Assembly (NCBI RefSeq): GCF_027484205.1
Contig: NZ_JAIXUB010000013.1
Span: 62,001-126,000 of the forward strand
Direction: 5' to 3'
Length of the DNA: 64,000 nt
From: Flavobacterium sp.
GTDB taxonomy: Bacteria > Bacteroidota > Bacteroidia > Flavobacteriales > Flavobacteriaceae
The position numbers were made by a program, and so were the translations under genes. Positions 15,569 through 25,905 of this stretch are shown piece by piece. Position 1 is the first letter of the stretch. The number at the start of each line of letters is the position of its first letter. The notes beneath the pieces were generated by a model. The model saw only the letters and a program-made list of their open reading frames with translations. It was not told the DNA's origin and ran no database searches.

Positions 15569-17557
15569 ATGAACTTTGATAGAAAAGAATTGTCCAATAT
15601 TCAATTGTTGGATTTATATAAAAAACTACTAAAACCTAGATTAATAGAGGAGAAAATGCTTATTCTTCTTCGTCAAGGTAAGGTTTCTAAATGGTTTTCA
15701 GGTATTGGTCAAGAAGCTATTTCTGTGGGAATTACGGCTGCTTTAGATCAAGACGAATACATTTTGCCAATGCATCGAAATTTGGGTGTTTTTACGGGTA
15801 GAGATATTCCGTTGCATCGTTTATTTTCGCAATGGCAAGGTAAGAAAACTGGTTTTACTAAAGGTCGTGATAGAAGTTTTCACTTTGGAACACAAGAATT
15901 CAAAATTATTGGAATGATTTCGCATCTTGGCCCGCAAATGGGTGTTGCTGATGGAATTGCTTTGGCAAATAAATTAAAACAAAATGGAAAAGTAACTGCG
16001 GTTTTTACTGGTGAAGGAGCAACAAGTGAAGGAGATTTTCACGAAGCATTAAACATTGCTGCTGTTTGGGAATTACCGGTTTTATTTGTAATTGAAAATA
16101 ATGGTTACGGACTTTCAACGCCAACTAACGAGCAATATCGTTGCGAAAACTTGGCTGATAAAGGCGTTGGTTATGGAATGGAAAGTCATATTATTGATGG
16201 AAATAACATCTTAGAAGTTTATACCAAAATTGCTGAATTGAAAGCGTCTTTAGCTATAAATCCGAGACCTGTTTTATTGGAATTTAAAACTTTTAGAATG
16301 CGTGGTCATGAAGAGGCGAGTGGGACCAAATATGTTCCACAGGAATTGATGGACATGTGGGCAATTAAAGATCCAATTTCAAATTATAAAGAATATTTGA
16401 TTAATGTTGGAGTTTTATCTGAAGAATTAGATGCTGAATTTAAAGCCACAATTAAAACTGAAATCGATGAACATTGGGCAATCACTCAAGCTGAACCTGA
16501 AGTTGTAGCTGATTTAAGTGAAGAGTTAAATGATGTTTACGAACCATTTCAATATGAAGAAGTTAATCCTTCAAATGACGCTGAAATTTCGACAGAAAAC
16601 ATAAGAGTGATTGATGCTATTTCAACCGCTTTAAGACAATCAATGGAACGCCTTGATAATTTGGTTATTATGGGACAAGATATTGCAGAATATGGTGGTG
16701 CATTCAAAATTACTGAAGGTTTTGTAGAACAATTTGGAAAAGGAAGAGTTAGAAACACACCAATTTGCGAAAGTGCTGTAGTTTCTGCTGCAAATGGTTT
16801 ATCAATCAATGGATACAAAGCGATTGTTGAAATGCAATTTGCTGATTTTGTTTCTTCAGGTTTTAACCCAATTGTGAATTTATTAGCGAAACAACATTAT
16901 CGTTGGAATGAAAAATCGGATGTTGTAGTTAGAATGCCTTGTGGTGGTGGAACTCAAGCTGGACCATTTCACTCGCAAACTAACGAAGCTTGGTTTACCA
17001 AAACTCCAGGTTTGAAAGTAGTTTATCCTGCATTTCCATATGATTTTAAAGGTTTGTTAAATACAGCAATTAATGATCCAAATCCGGTAGTGTTTTTTGA
17101 ACACAAACAATTGTATCGTTCGGTTTATCAAGATGTTCCTAAAGATTACTATACGTTGCCTTTTGGAAAAGCTACTTTGCTTAAAGAAGGTAATGATGTT
17201 ACTATTATTTCTTTTGGAGCAGGAGTTCATTGGGCTTTAGAAACGTTATCTAAAAATCCTGAAATTAAAGCTGATTTAATTGATTTAAGAACATTGCAAC
17301 CTTTAGATACTGAAACTATTTTTGCTTCGGTTAAGAAAACAGGAAAATGTATTATTTTACAAGAGGATACTTTATTTGGTGGTATTTCAAGCGATATTTC
17401 TTCTATGATAATGGAAAATTGTTTCGAATATCTAGATGCGCCTGTGAAACGTGTTGGAAGTATTGAAAGTGCTATTCCGTTTGTAAAAGCATTAGAAGAT
17501 CAATATTTACCTAAAGTGAGATTTGAAGACGAATTATTGGAATTATTGAAGTATTAA
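15569..17557 (+). CDS. 2-oxoacid dehydrogenase E1, fused alpha and beta subunits
   Basis: 662 aa. The N-terminal half is an E1-alpha thiamine diphosphate domain with [18 protein letters not shown] and [12 protein letters not shown] (GDG-N type motif), plus a phosphorylation-loop-like [10 protein letters not shown]. From about residue 345 comes E1-beta: [49 protein letters not shown] and the transketolase C-terminal domain. Such fusions are common in Bacteroidota and decarboxylate branched-chain 2-oxoacids (or pyruvate) for transfer to the lipoyl E2. E2 and E3 are not in the window. Confidence 0.9.
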   Translation: MNFDRKELSNIQLLDLYKKLLKPRLIEEKMLILLRQGKVSKWFSGIGQEAISVGITAALDQDEYILPMHRNLGVFTGRDIPLHRLFSQWQGKKTGFTKGRDRSFHFGTQEFKIIGMISHLGPQMGVADGIALANKLKQNGKVTAVFTGEGATSEGDFHEALNIAAVWELPVLFVIENNGYGLSTPTNEQYRCENLADKGVGYGMESHIIDGNNILEVYTKIAELKASLAINPRPVLLEFKTFRMRGHEEASGTKYVPQELMDMWAIKDPISNYKEYLINVGVLSEELDAEFKATIKTEIDEHWAITQAEPEVVADLSEELNDVYEPFQYEEVNPSNDAEISTENIRVIDAISTALRQSMERLDNLVIMGQDIAEYGGAFKITEGFVEQFGKGRVRNTPICESAVVSAANGLSINGYKAIVEMQFADFVSSGFNPIVNLLAKQHYRWNEKSDVVVRMPCGGGTQAGPFHSQTNEAWFTKTPGLKVVYPAFPYDFKGLLNTAINDPNPVVFFEHKQLYRSVYQDVPKDYYTLPFGKATLLKEGNDVTIISFGAGVHWALETLSKNPEIKADLIDLRTLQPLDTETIFASVKKTGKCIILQEDTLFGGISSDISSMIMENCFEYLDAPVKRVGSIESAIPFVKALEDQYLPKVRFEDELLELLKY

Positions 17558-17562
17558 TTGTC

Positions 17563-17787
17563 ATGAAACCTTTAACGGAAAAATTGCTTTTAGAAGATGC
17601 AACTGTTCACAAAGTTCAATTTGATAAAGAATGGTTTTACAATTTAGATGATATGAAATTTTATTTAAACGAAGATTTGTCTGAAGTGGAGTATATTCAT
17701 TTACCGATGCTGGTTTTTGGTGAAGAAGAAATTGTAAAGTGTTGTACATCAGAAGATATTTTGCGTGGAAGAAAAGAAAAAGAATAA
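17563..17787 (+). CDS. Small conserved acidic protein of unknown function
   Basis: 74 aa: MKPLTEKLLLEDATVHKVQF ... EWFYNLDDMKFYLNEDLSEVEYIHLPMLVFGEEEIVKCC. It has no signal or TM segment. It begins 5 nt after the E1 stop codon and ends just before a strong terminator, so it is the second gene of the E1 transcript. The EWFYNLDD...YL-DL pattern recalls small antirepressor-like or damage-inducible Bacteroidota proteins that act on DNA-bound targets, but I cannot assign a family. Confidence 0.65.
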   Translation: MKPLTEKLLLEDATVHKVQFDKEWFYNLDDMKFYLNEDLSEVEYIHLPMLVFGEEEIVKCCTSEDILRGRKEKE

Positions 17788-17790
17788 ATT

Positions 17791-17817
17791 AAAGGCACAA
17801 TTATTGTGTCTTTTTTT
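17791..17817 (+). terminator. Rho-independent terminator
   Basis: GGCACAA pairs with TTGTGTC (one G-T pair) around a short AT loop and is followed by seven T. It ends the E1 transcript and shows that the next gene starts at 17834, not at an in-frame ATG upstream of the hairpin. Confidence 0.8.
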
Positions 17818-17833
17818 ATTCAAACTATCTTTT

Positions 17834-18463
17834 ATGAAATCGATTATACTATTAGCTTTTTTTTCGCTTTTATCATGCTCAGAAAAAGACAAATCAAAAG
17901 AAATACAAACTAAAATTGTTGGAATAATTCCTTACGATGAAGTTTCAAAATTAGAGGTAGAAAAAATTTCAAAAACTATTGAAGAATTTTATAAAATTAA
18001 AACTCAAATATTACCATCGGATGTTTTACCACAACAAGCATTTGTAAATATTAAATTACCACGATACAAAGCAGATAGTATTATTAGAATTCAAAATAGA
18101 AAAAAGGTTGATTCATTAGATTTTATAATGGGTTTAACCACAAAAGATATTTCTGTAACCAAAAAGGATAAAGACGGTAACATTTTAAAACCAACATGGA
18201 AATACAATGATTTTGGAATTATGGGTTTGGCATATCGCCCGGGAACGAGTTCTATAATTTCAAAATTCAGATTAAAGAATAATAATAAATCACTTGAATT
18301 AGAACGCTTTAAAAAGGTAGTGATTCATGAATTTGGACATAACTTAGGTTTACCACATTGTCCTAATAAGCATTGTGTTATGACAAGTGCGGCTGAGAAA
18401 ATAAGTACAATTGACAATGAAAAGATGGAATTATGCGAGGAATGTACTTTAAAGATTAAATAA
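17834..18463 (+). CDS. Archaemetzincin-type zinc metalloprotease lipoprotein
   Basis: 209 aa from the ATG at 17834; an upstream in-frame ATG (17765) lies before the terminator and is rejected. It begins with a lipobox (LLAFFSLLSCSE, Cys15). The C-terminal half carries the archaemetzincin zinc signature HEFGHNLGLPHC (first His165) followed by NKHCVM (Met turn) and CEEC, giving the HExGHxxGxxHCx(3-4)CxM...CxxC pattern with a second, structural zinc site. It would be tethered to the periplasmic face or cell surface. Substrates of bacterial members are unknown. Confidence 0.85.
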   Translation: MKSIILLAFFSLLSCSEKDKSKEIQTKIVGIIPYDEVSKLEVEKISKTIEEFYKIKTQILPSDVLPQQAFVNIKLPRYKADSIIRIQNRKKVDSLDFIMGLTTKDISVTKKDKDGNILKPTWKYNDFGIMGLAYRPGTSSIISKFRLKNNNKSLELERFKKVVIHEFGHNLGLPHCPNKHCVMTSAAEKISTIDNEKMELCEECTLKIK

Positions 18464-18466
18464 AAA

Positions 18467-18499
18467 ATGCCCCAAATAGTACTTAACTTTTTGGGGCAT
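18467..18499. terminator. Bidirectional terminator between converging genes
   Basis: ATGCCCCAAA (18467-18476) pairs perfectly with TTTGGGGCAT (18490-18499). An A run on the left gives a strong U tract for the minus-strand operon; the plus side has a weaker T-rich exit. Confidence 0.8.
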
Positions 18500-18525
18500 G
18501 TTTATATTTGAACTCTTTTTTTACA

Positions 18526-20502
18526 TTAATTTTTAGATAGAATTATGATAACTTTATTAAAATCAGCGGCTGCATTAATGACATCTTTATAAGATTCAAA
18601 TTTATCCAAAGGATATTTTGTAATGTTATAAAACTCTGTATTTTCTACATTGATAATGTTACCATTTTTTGAATGTTTGCTATAGAAAGCAGCTTCTACT
18701 TTATCATTAATTTTTGTTTCAAAACTTAAATCAAATTTTTCTAAATTTTTAACAGTTACATTTTCGGGTAAAATTAATTTCACATTTCTTTTGTATGCGT
18801 GAGGATAATCAATTTCAACAGGAGTTTTTCTTGTACCTTCTTGATACAATTCAGTCTGTTTTCCAATTGTCAATCCGGCAGAGAATAGAAAATTTGGACC
18901 CGCTTTTTGAATTAGATCTTTACCATCAAAAGTTACTTCAATAGTAAATGGTTTTTTCCCAATAAAATCTAAACCATCATTTTTTGTTTCTAACGATTTG
19001 AACTCTTTTGAACCAGTATAATTCTCAGCAATTTCTTTTAAAATATTTTTATAATCTTCTGCTGGCACATAATCTTTTATTGGTTGGATATTTATGTTTG
19101 AATAGCCACCAAATTGGATTTTAGTGGTAATTAAAGGGTTTTGCAAATCTTTAGTAAAATCGATTGTAATGTCCATCAAGTCCTCTGTTAAAGAAGTATC
19201 AGGAAGTTTTATCATTTCTATTTCTCCATAGCCCATTTTTACACCTGAATATTCTTTTGTTTTAATAAATAATCCATTAGTATCACCATTTTCTGAGGGA
19301 AATAATGGAAATCTATATGTTGGATTTGTAGGCGATAGATATTTATTTACAATTGGAAAATAAAATAAGATGTCATTTAAATTTTCATAACTTTCAAAAT
19401 CTTTATCAAAAGGGATTTCGAAACGATTTGAAGTGAAAACAATATTGTGCTCAATTTTAAAACTATTGAAAGCCGCCAAATAAAGTTTAATTATATCTGA
19501 TTGATTTGCTTGTTTTGATTTAATAATATCAGAAAGATTTTCTTTATTGTCAAAGTATGAATTGTAGATAATTGTTTTTTTAATTTTGTTTTCAATATTC
19601 CAAATATTTTCTTCTTGATTATTAGATTTCGGAACATTTTTGAAAAAATCTTCAATATCTCTCACACTTTTTTTATCGAGTTCTTTGTATAAATTTTCAT
19701 AGACATTAGAAGAAAATGTTTTAAAATTATACATGTTTTTTGCACCATTTGCTGTATTTTCATCTAGTTTATATCGGAACATTTTAATGCTGTTGTTCCA
19801 GTTTGAAAATTTATCATCATCAATAAGTCCTGAAATATTTTTTTCTTGAATGGTTAAAATTGATGCATTTTGATCTTTTAGTTTTTCATTATCAATAACT
19901 GGTTCACTTAGACCATTATAATTTTTTGTTTTAAAAACTAAATGATTTGGATAAATTAATTCAAAATTTAAATTACCAATTGGCTGTTCTGTTTGTATTT
20001 TTATAGTTTTTCCGTTAAGATCAGGAACTTGTTCAAATAAAAATATTTCCTCTAATACAGCTCCTTTTTCTAATCCTGTTACAGCAAAATAGTTATATTT
20101 CATTTCTTTTTCTTCATCAATTTCTTCCTTAATATCTTTAGTATTCAAATTGATTATTTTGCCATTGCTTAAAATCACTCTAGCTTTAGTTACAAGTAGT
20201 TTTTCATCTTCACTAAAAGGAATGTAAATTTTATTGTATTTATTTACAGCATCGTCAGAGTTTACATAAACTTTTTGATGTAAAAGAAAATATTGTTTAG
20301 CAACTTTATTTTCGTTGATAAGTTCAATTTTTACTGTTTTATCAAGAATTACTTCATTTTCACTTTTGTATATGTCAGGTATGTTGATTGAGGTATTTTT
20401 TTCATCCCAATTATATTTTTTAAGTATTGATTCTTGTGCATTTAAAAATAAAGCATTTAGAAAAAATGCTATAATTATTAATAAGTTTTTGTTTTCTTTC
20501 AT
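18526..20502 (-). CDS. DUF3857-domain exported protein
   Basis: 658 aa with a signal peptide (NLLIIIAFFLNALFLNAQES). Residues ~50-230 match the DUF3857 pattern (strand-rich, ENKVAKQYFLLHQKVYVNSD ... LLVTKARVILSNGKIINL). The middle has a transglutaminase-like layout but no Cys-His-Asp set that I can see, so it is probably catalytically inactive. The C-terminus is beta-rich. It is the last gene of a three-gene operon; its ATG shares one base with the stop codon of the upstream gene (TAATG). Periplasmic or surface location is likely; function unknown. Confidence 0.75.
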   Translation of the reverse strand: MKENKNLLIIIAFFLNALFLNAQESILKKYNWDEKNTSINIPDIYKSENEVILDKTVKIELINENKVAKQYFLLHQKVYVNSDDAVNKYNKIYIPFSEDEKLLVTKARVILSNGKIINLNTKDIKEEIDEEKEMKYNYFAVTGLEKGAVLEEIFLFEQVPDLNGKTIKIQTEQPIGNLNFELIYPNHLVFKTKNYNGLSEPVIDNEKLKDQNASILTIQEKNISGLIDDDKFSNWNNSIKMFRYKLDENTANGAKNMYNFKTFSSNVYENLYKELDKKSVRDIEDFFKNVPKSNNQEENIWNIENKIKKTIIYNSYFDNKENLSDIIKSKQANQSDIIKLYLAAFNSFKIEHNIVFTSNRFEIPFDKDFESYENLNDILFYFPIVNKYLSPTNPTYRFPLFPSENGDTNGLFIKTKEYSGVKMGYGEIEMIKLPDTSLTEDLMDITIDFTKDLQNPLITTKIQFGGYSNINIQPIKDYVPAEDYKNILKEIAENYTGSKEFKSLETKNDGLDFIGKKPFTIEVTFDGKDLIQKAGPNFLFSAGLTIGKQTELYQEGTRKTPVEIDYPHAYKRNVKLILPENVTVKNLEKFDLSFETKINDKVEAAFYSKHSKNGNIINVENTEFYNITKYPLDKFESYKDVINAAADFNKVIIILSKN

Positions 20503-22430
20503 TATTTTTTTTCTAAGATTATTGTTTCTGAGTAAGCTTCTTTTATTTTGTATATACTTTCATTCCATAACTTAAAATCAGTTACTTGCAATGTCATTTT
20601 TTTTAAGGTGAAAGTCGCATCTAAATGAACTGTATCATTTTTTGATTCAAATTTAAAATTTACATCAACCAAGTCATTGCTGAGAGAAAAATTACTTGGT
20701 AAATGTTTAAGCTTATAATTTTTTGGAACTTGTAAAATGTATTTTGCGGCTGATTTTGTTAGATATTTTAAATCATAATTACTTTTTCTGTCATCATTTA
20801 AGGATAATTGTGTAATATTTTGATCTAAAAATAGATTAACATATATTTCATTATCAACATTTATGATATAATTTGGAATTTCGAAATTAAAGTCAATGAT
20901 GTATGATTTATCCTTATCGAGTATATTTTGTTCTTTATAATCTTTTAAATTGAATTTATTATTTCCTTTTATTACAATTCCTTTAATGATGTCAAATCTT
21001 AATTTATCTTTAGAATCTTTTAAATTATATAACATTTCTGTTCTATTATATCCATTAAAAAACATAGAACCACTGCCTAAAAGTTTATCATTATCGATGG
21101 AAACATTAATGACTTCATCTACTAAATTATCCTGAGCAGAAACAACAGGTACTTTTATAATTTTAAATGTATCACCATAACTCACTAACGCTTCCTTTTC
21201 CTGAATAAAGTCAGTTGGAATTCCAAATTTTGTTTGTTTGTCTGTTGCATCTAGGAATATATATTCGCCTTTGTTGTCATAAACAGCAATCATGTGATTG
21301 TCAACACTTGGAGTTGATAATTCTGCATATGTGTAAGGAATACTTCTAGTTCCAATCCAACAAATATGTACATTGTTTAAGTTTGCATATTTTGCCATTG
21401 AATTGATTAATGCTGCCATGTCTTTACAATCGCCAAATTTTCTTTGGAAGACTAGAGATGATTCTCTTGGTATGAATCCTGCATATGCTTCTTCAAATGC
21501 GATATAATTAATATTGTCTTTTACCCAATAGAATATTTTTTTTACTTTCTCAATTTCTGTTTTTTCGTTTTTAGTAATTTCGATTGCTAGGTTTTTTAGT
21601 TCTTCATCTTCTGTTTTATTTATTTGATTAATGAAGTTTTTGTAATAGGAATATAATCTTTCGATATTTCCTAAAACAGAGATAGTTTTGTTATCAATTG
21701 TATAATCTTTTATAAATACATTAATATTTGGTAAATCATATAATACTCCTAAAGTGTTGTCTTCAAACTTAAATGCGTTAATATTTTTTAGTGACCATTG
21801 GTACACTTTTTTTCCTTTTCTTTCAAATTGATTAAATTCAATTTTATTATTTGGATCATTAAAAACAGAATAACCAATGTTTATATTTTTATCTAAAATT
21901 ACTTCTAAAGTTGCATTTTCAGTGGGAAAGCCATTTCCGAAAATGAATCTATGCAGAAGAAAAGGATCAGTAAATTCTCTTTGATAAGAATAGTTCTTTT
22001 TTGATCCTACTTCAAGATTTGGAAATATTAATTGTCTTAGTTTAATGTCATCATGAAAAATAGAACCTGAATTATCTTTCTTTTCATTAGATTGTGTGAC
22101 GTTAATAATTTTATCTTTCCCTTTAATTGTATTTTTCGTAAAAGCTTTGTAGTCAATAAGAGTTATTAAATCTGAATAAGAAAAACTTTCTTCATTATTA
22201 TTAATGCCGATATCGGATAGTATTTGTGATTCAAATTCATTGCTAGAAAGTATCTTTAGTTTTTTACCTTCAATAGAAATAGAGTAGGATTGATAGTCTT
22301 TTATGACTATTTCATTGCTATCTGGATATAAAGATTTATATTCTTCAAAAGTTTTTTGACTATAACTTGCATTAAAACCTAATAAAAATAAAAAAAATAG
22401 TACTTTACTTAATGATGTCAACCAATTCAT
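20502..22430 (-). CDS. DUF3857 / transglutaminase-like exported protein
   Basis: 642 aa with a signal peptide (VLFFLFLLGFNASYSQ). An N-terminal DUF3857 domain precedes a transglutaminase core: EKVKKIFYWVKDNINYIAF, then FGDCKDMAALINSMA (catalytic-type Cys335), VDNHMIAVYD (His) and IFLDAT (Asp). A DUF3858-like beta domain closes the protein. Enzymes of this fold act as peptidases or cross-linkers in the envelope. It overlaps the upstream TPR/MORN gene by 26 nt, which indicates tight translational coupling. Confidence 0.85.
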   Translation of the reverse strand: MNWLTSLSKVLFFLFLLGFNASYSQKTFEEYKSLYPDSNEIVIKDYQSYSISIEGKKLKILSSNEFESQILSDIGINNNEESFSYSDLITLIDYKAFTKNTIKGKDKIINVTQSNEKKDNSGSIFHDDIKLRQLIFPNLEVGSKKNYSYQREFTDPFLLHRFIFGNGFPTENATLEVILDKNINIGYSVFNDPNNKIEFNQFERKGKKVYQWSLKNINAFKFEDNTLGVLYDLPNINVFIKDYTIDNKTISVLGNIERLYSYYKNFINQINKTEDEELKNLAIEITKNEKTEIEKVKKIFYWVKDNINYIAFEEAYAGFIPRESSLVFQRKFGDCKDMAALINSMAKYANLNNVHICWIGTRSIPYTYAELSTPSVDNHMIAVYDNKGEYIFLDATDKQTKFGIPTDFIQEKEALVSYGDTFKIIKVPVVSAQDNLVDEVINVSIDNDKLLGSGSMFFNGYNRTEMLYNLKDSKDKLRFDIIKGIVIKGNNKFNLKDYKEQNILDKDKSYIIDFNFEIPNYIINVDNEIYVNLFLDQNITQLSLNDDRKSNYDLKYLTKSAAKYILQVPKNYKLKHLPSNFSLSNDLVDVNFKFESKNDTVHLDATFTLKKMTLQVTDFKLWNESIYKIKEAYSETIILEKK

Positions 22431-25400
22431 CTTGAATATATTTTTTTGTTAATATTAGTATTCCGTTTTCATATATAAGAACATTTCCATTAAGTTCGTC
22501 ATTAGTATATTCAGCAGTTATCCATTTCTTTCCGTCTTCCTTAAAATATTCAATTAAACCTTCATAATTACCATTTTTATAATGCTCTTTTTTGTAAATT
22601 TTCCCATTAGCATAATATTCAATTCGATCACCTTCAACTAGATTTTTCTTATATTCTGAAGAGTATTCTTCGCGACCTTCAGCACTAAAGACATTAATTT
22701 TTCCATCTAATAAACCTTTAACAAATTTTAAATTGAATGCTTTTTTTCCATTAGCATAATTTGATACAACATCAGCAGTTTGATTTACTATTTCAACTTT
22801 TTCTGTTAATAAACCTTGTTTGTCTAATCTTAGATAGTATAGAGGAACATCATTTTCATAATAAATAGTAGCTATATTTTCTCCTTTTCTATTATACCAT
22901 TTGTATTCGCCTTGATAAACATCTTCTATTTCATTGTATTCATAAAGTTTTGTTTTATCATTATTATATCTTGTAGTAATACCTGTATCGTTTCCAAAAC
23001 TGCTAGTGAAAGCAAGTCTTAAATTTCCTGCCAAGTCATAGTATTTTTCGAAACCATTTTGTTGTGCATTATAATATACTAATTCGTTTGCAATAGATCC
23101 ATTTGGATTATAATGTTTGTACAAACCATGTAAATTACCATTAACATAATTAGATTCAGTAATTTTATTGTTGAATTTATCTACTAATTCAAATTTTCCA
23201 TCATACTCACCATTTTTTAGAGTAAAGTTTGTTTTTGTCATACCATTATGGAATGGAATGGAATAATTTCCTGTTTTGTTACTAAAACTAAACTTTGTTT
23301 CAATTTCACCTTTTGAATTATAAACTTCATAATCAGTAAAATTATTATCATTATAAACAGTTTTACTTTCAAGATTACCATTTGTATCGTATGAGTAGCT
23401 TACAGAATTTAGTTTACCATCAACATAAAAATCTTCTTTTTTAATTTTATTATTTGGATAGTAATTTGTTGATGGACCATTTTTTTCATCATTAACATAG
23501 TAAGCACTATTATTCAAACCTGAATCATCATAATATTCATATAAACCATTTAAATCACCATTTATATAATTACAAATAACAGAAGTATTTCCATTTTTTC
23601 TATAATTATATTGAATACCGTTTATTTTTCCATCTTTGAAACTTTCTTTAATTCTTACGTTACCATTGTTATGATAATATATCCATTCGCCTGTTTTTCT
23701 TCCTTTTTCAAATTCACCATCAACAAATTTAGTTCCATCTAGATTAAAAATTTCAAATGCTTTTTTTGTTAGATTTATTTCCTTTGGAGCTGCATTTTTA
23801 AAATACTGTATTCCCGATTTTAATTCGCCTTTTTTGTACTTTTCTTCAAAGAATTTTTCACCCAAATGATTATATAAAACTATACTTTCTCTGTCTTCAT
23901 CATCAGAATAGAAAGATTCTTGATCTAGTTTTCCATTTAATTTATATTCTATTTCTTTTTTAATTTTACCATTTACATATATAGTTTCTTTTTCAAGTGT
24001 ACCATTTGAATAATAACTTTTAAAACTTCCTACAACTTTTCCTTTATCGTAAGTTGCTTCCGATTTTATTTTTTTTCCATCATAATATTTGATGTATTTA
24101 CCATCAAGTAAATCATCACTATAATTAGCTTTTAATGTAATGTCTCCAACTTCATTATACTCGATTACTTCACCATTATATTTGTTTTTAGAATAGTTTG
24201 CTTCCAACATTTTTGTTTGGTTAGAAAAATAAAAAATGACTTTGCCATCTTTTTCATTATTTGCAAAGTTAAGTTCACCATATTTTCCTCCATTTATTTT
24301 ATATGTAGTAACTAAACCATTTAATTGATCATTTTTATAATTTTCAACAGATGCTAATTGTCCATTTTCATAATATGTCTTTTTTACACCATCAATTTTT
24401 CCATCAACAAATGTTTTCTCAGAACTTAAAATACCCGTTGTGTAGTAATATTTTTGAAGACCATTCAATTCATTGTTTTTGAAAAATAAATCACCACTTT
24501 TATTTCCTGATTCATCAATGTATAAAAAGTTTCCTTCTTTTTTTTCATTTACAACTTTACCAATTAAGTAAGGAGAATTATTATTATAAATTATTGAAAC
24601 ATCTTCTTTTTTTCCATAAAAGTCAATTGTTTTTTGTGTGATTTTTTTCCAAAAAACAGGTACAAAATTTGTGTAGAAATTTTCAATTTTTTTCTTTTGG
24701 GAAGTCAATCTTTTTCCTAGCGTATTTTCCATACTTAATAACATATAGTAACTAAGATTTTCAACTTGATTACTTTTAACAAGTTCTTTCATCCAAGGAA
24801 TATAATTTCTTTCAAAAAAACCATCTGACAATTTGTGTTCTGCAGAATATTCAACAATAGCTTGAACTTGTCTTGTAAGAACATCGTCGATTTCAGATTT
24901 TAGTTTGTAATTTTTATTTAATGGAAATTGATTTCTTAAAATGTCATTCATTTCTTTAAAATTGTCACCATTTTTAGAAAAAACTAATTTTCCTTCTTTA
25001 GTGTAATTGTCTCCAAACTTTGAATTCAAAGTTTTTATAGCTTCTCCAGCAAATCTACCATTAGGAGAACAAACTAAATACGTTATCAACGATAAAGCTC
25101 CTTCAGTTATATTACCATTTTCAAATGCTAAAAGTCCAAGAAGATAATGTGCAGAAGCATAATTTGGATTGATTTCTACTAGCTTTTCAAGAGTATCAAT
25201 TGCTTCTTGTCTTTTATCAACTTTAATGAAAAACACGGCATAATTATATAAATAACTTGAGTTATTACTAAGAAATTTTCCACCTTCTTTGAAAATTTTT
25301 CCAGCATTTTCAAAATCATTTTCATCGTCTAGAAAACTTCCATATCTTATATATAATTCAGGGTAATCTTTCATTTTTCCTGATTCATAAAGGTTTTCAA

Positions 25401-25656
25401 AGAGTTTTTTCAATTCAGTTTTGTTTTCTGCAACTGTAAGAGAAAGGGCTATTTCTGATTGAGCTTTTAAATAATTTGGATCAACCTTACTAATCTTTTG
25501 ATATTCAGCAATAGCATCAGAATATTTTTTTTCATCATGAAGTGAAACACCTTTACTAATTATGGTATCTGAAATATAAAGAAGTGAGTAATCCTTTTTT
25601 TGTGAAAATGTCAATAATGTTGTGAAGAAAATGAAAGTGAATAAAAGTCTTTTCAT
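22405..25656 (-). CDS. Large exported TPR and MORN-variant (YwqK-like) repeat protein
   Basis: 1083 aa with a signal peptide (LLFTFIFFTTLLTFSQ). Residues ~30-210 form TPR repeats (YSDAIAEYQKISKVDPNYLKAQ; ASAHYLLGLLAFENGNITEG). From ~365 to the end there are more than twenty ~23-residue MORN-variant repeats of the form G-x-x-K-x-YYxNGxLxxExxYxDGKxNG. Databases often call such repeats YwqK-family antitoxin, but nothing here indicates a toxin system. The long solenoid suggests a surface or periplasmic scaffold. It is the first gene of the operon with the two DUF3857 proteins. Confidence 0.85.
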   Translation of the reverse strand: MKRLLFTFIFFTTLLTFSQKKDYSLLYISDTIISKGVSLHDEKKYSDAIAEYQKISKVDPNYLKAQSEIALSLTVAENKTELKKLFENLYESGKMKDYPELYIRYGSFLDDENDFENAGKIFKEGGKFLSNNSSYLYNYAVFFIKVDKRQEAIDTLEKLVEINPNYASAHYLLGLLAFENGNITEGALSLITYLVCSPNGRFAGEAIKTLNSKFGDNYTKEGKLVFSKNGDNFKEMNDILRNQFPLNKNYKLKSEIDDVLTRQVQAIVEYSAEHKLSDGFFERNYIPWMKELVKSNQVENLSYYMLLSMENTLGKRLTSQKKKIENFYTNFVPVFWKKITQKTIDFYGKKEDVSIIYNNNSPYLIGKVVNEKKEGNFLYIDESGNKSGDLFFKNNELNGLQKYYYTTGILSSEKTFVDGKIDGVKKTYYENGQLASVENYKNDQLNGLVTTYKINGGKYGELNFANNEKDGKVIFYFSNQTKMLEANYSKNKYNGEVIEYNEVGDITLKANYSDDLLDGKYIKYYDGKKIKSEATYDKGKVVGSFKSYYSNGTLEKETIYVNGKIKKEIEYKLNGKLDQESFYSDDEDRESIVLYNHLGEKFFEEKYKKGELKSGIQYFKNAAPKEINLTKKAFEIFNLDGTKFVDGEFEKGRKTGEWIYYHNNGNVRIKESFKDGKINGIQYNYRKNGNTSVICNYINGDLNGLYEYYDDSGLNNSAYYVNDEKNGPSTNYYPNNKIKKEDFYVDGKLNSVSYSYDTNGNLESKTVYNDNNFTDYEVYNSKGEIETKFSFSNKTGNYSIPFHNGMTKTNFTLKNGEYDGKFELVDKFNNKITESNYVNGNLHGLYKHYNPNGSIANELVYYNAQQNGFEKYYDLAGNLRLAFTSSFGNDTGITTRYNNDKTKLYEYNEIEDVYQGEYKWYNRKGENIATIYYENDVPLYYLRLDKQGLLTEKVEIVNQTADVVSNYANGKKAFNLKFVKGLLDGKINVFSAEGREEYSSEYKKNLVEGDRIEYYANGKIYKKEHYKNGNYEGLIEYFKEDGKKWITAEYTNDELNGNVLIYENGILILTKKYIQDELVDIIK

Positions 25657-25779
25657 TGTTATAATTGCTTTTAGTTATATTTTATAAATTAATTAAATAA
25701 TATTTTACTGTGCAATAAAATACTTGTAAAAATTTGTCTAAATTTTTGAGGAAATATAATTTGTAGTACTTTTTTATTT

Positions 25780-25899
25780 TTATAAAATTTTCTTAACCAA
25801 CCAATACACAACAATAAAAACGATTATAGTTCCAAAACAGCCAAATTTAGTTTTCTTAGCCGCAAAAAATGCTGCAATAAATGCTATTAAGTTTTTCAT
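25780..25899 (-). CDS. 39-aa small membrane protein
   Basis: Frame MKNLIAFIAAFFAAKKTKFG then CFGTIIVFIVVYWLVKKIL. It has an N-terminal amphipathic segment, a basic KKTK patch and one hydrophobic helix ending in KK. It starts 6 nt after the pterin dehydratase stop codon and could be the last gene of the aromatic operon. I recall similar 35-40-aa proteins with the AAFFAAKKT pattern in Flavobacterium, unverified. Function unknown. Confidence 0.65.
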   Translation of the reverse strand: MKNLIAFIAAFFAAKKTKFGCFGTIIVFIVVYWLVKKIL

Positions 25900-25905
25900 A
25901 GAATT

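Noticed and set aside
17561..17749. 62-codon minus-strand frame
   Set aside because: Fully antisense to the 74-aa gene that follows E1 by 5 nt.
22405..25656. Toxin-antitoxin system suggested by YwqK-like repeats
   Set aside because: The repeats are MORN variants in a 1083-aa exported protein; no toxin gene or immunity layout is present.
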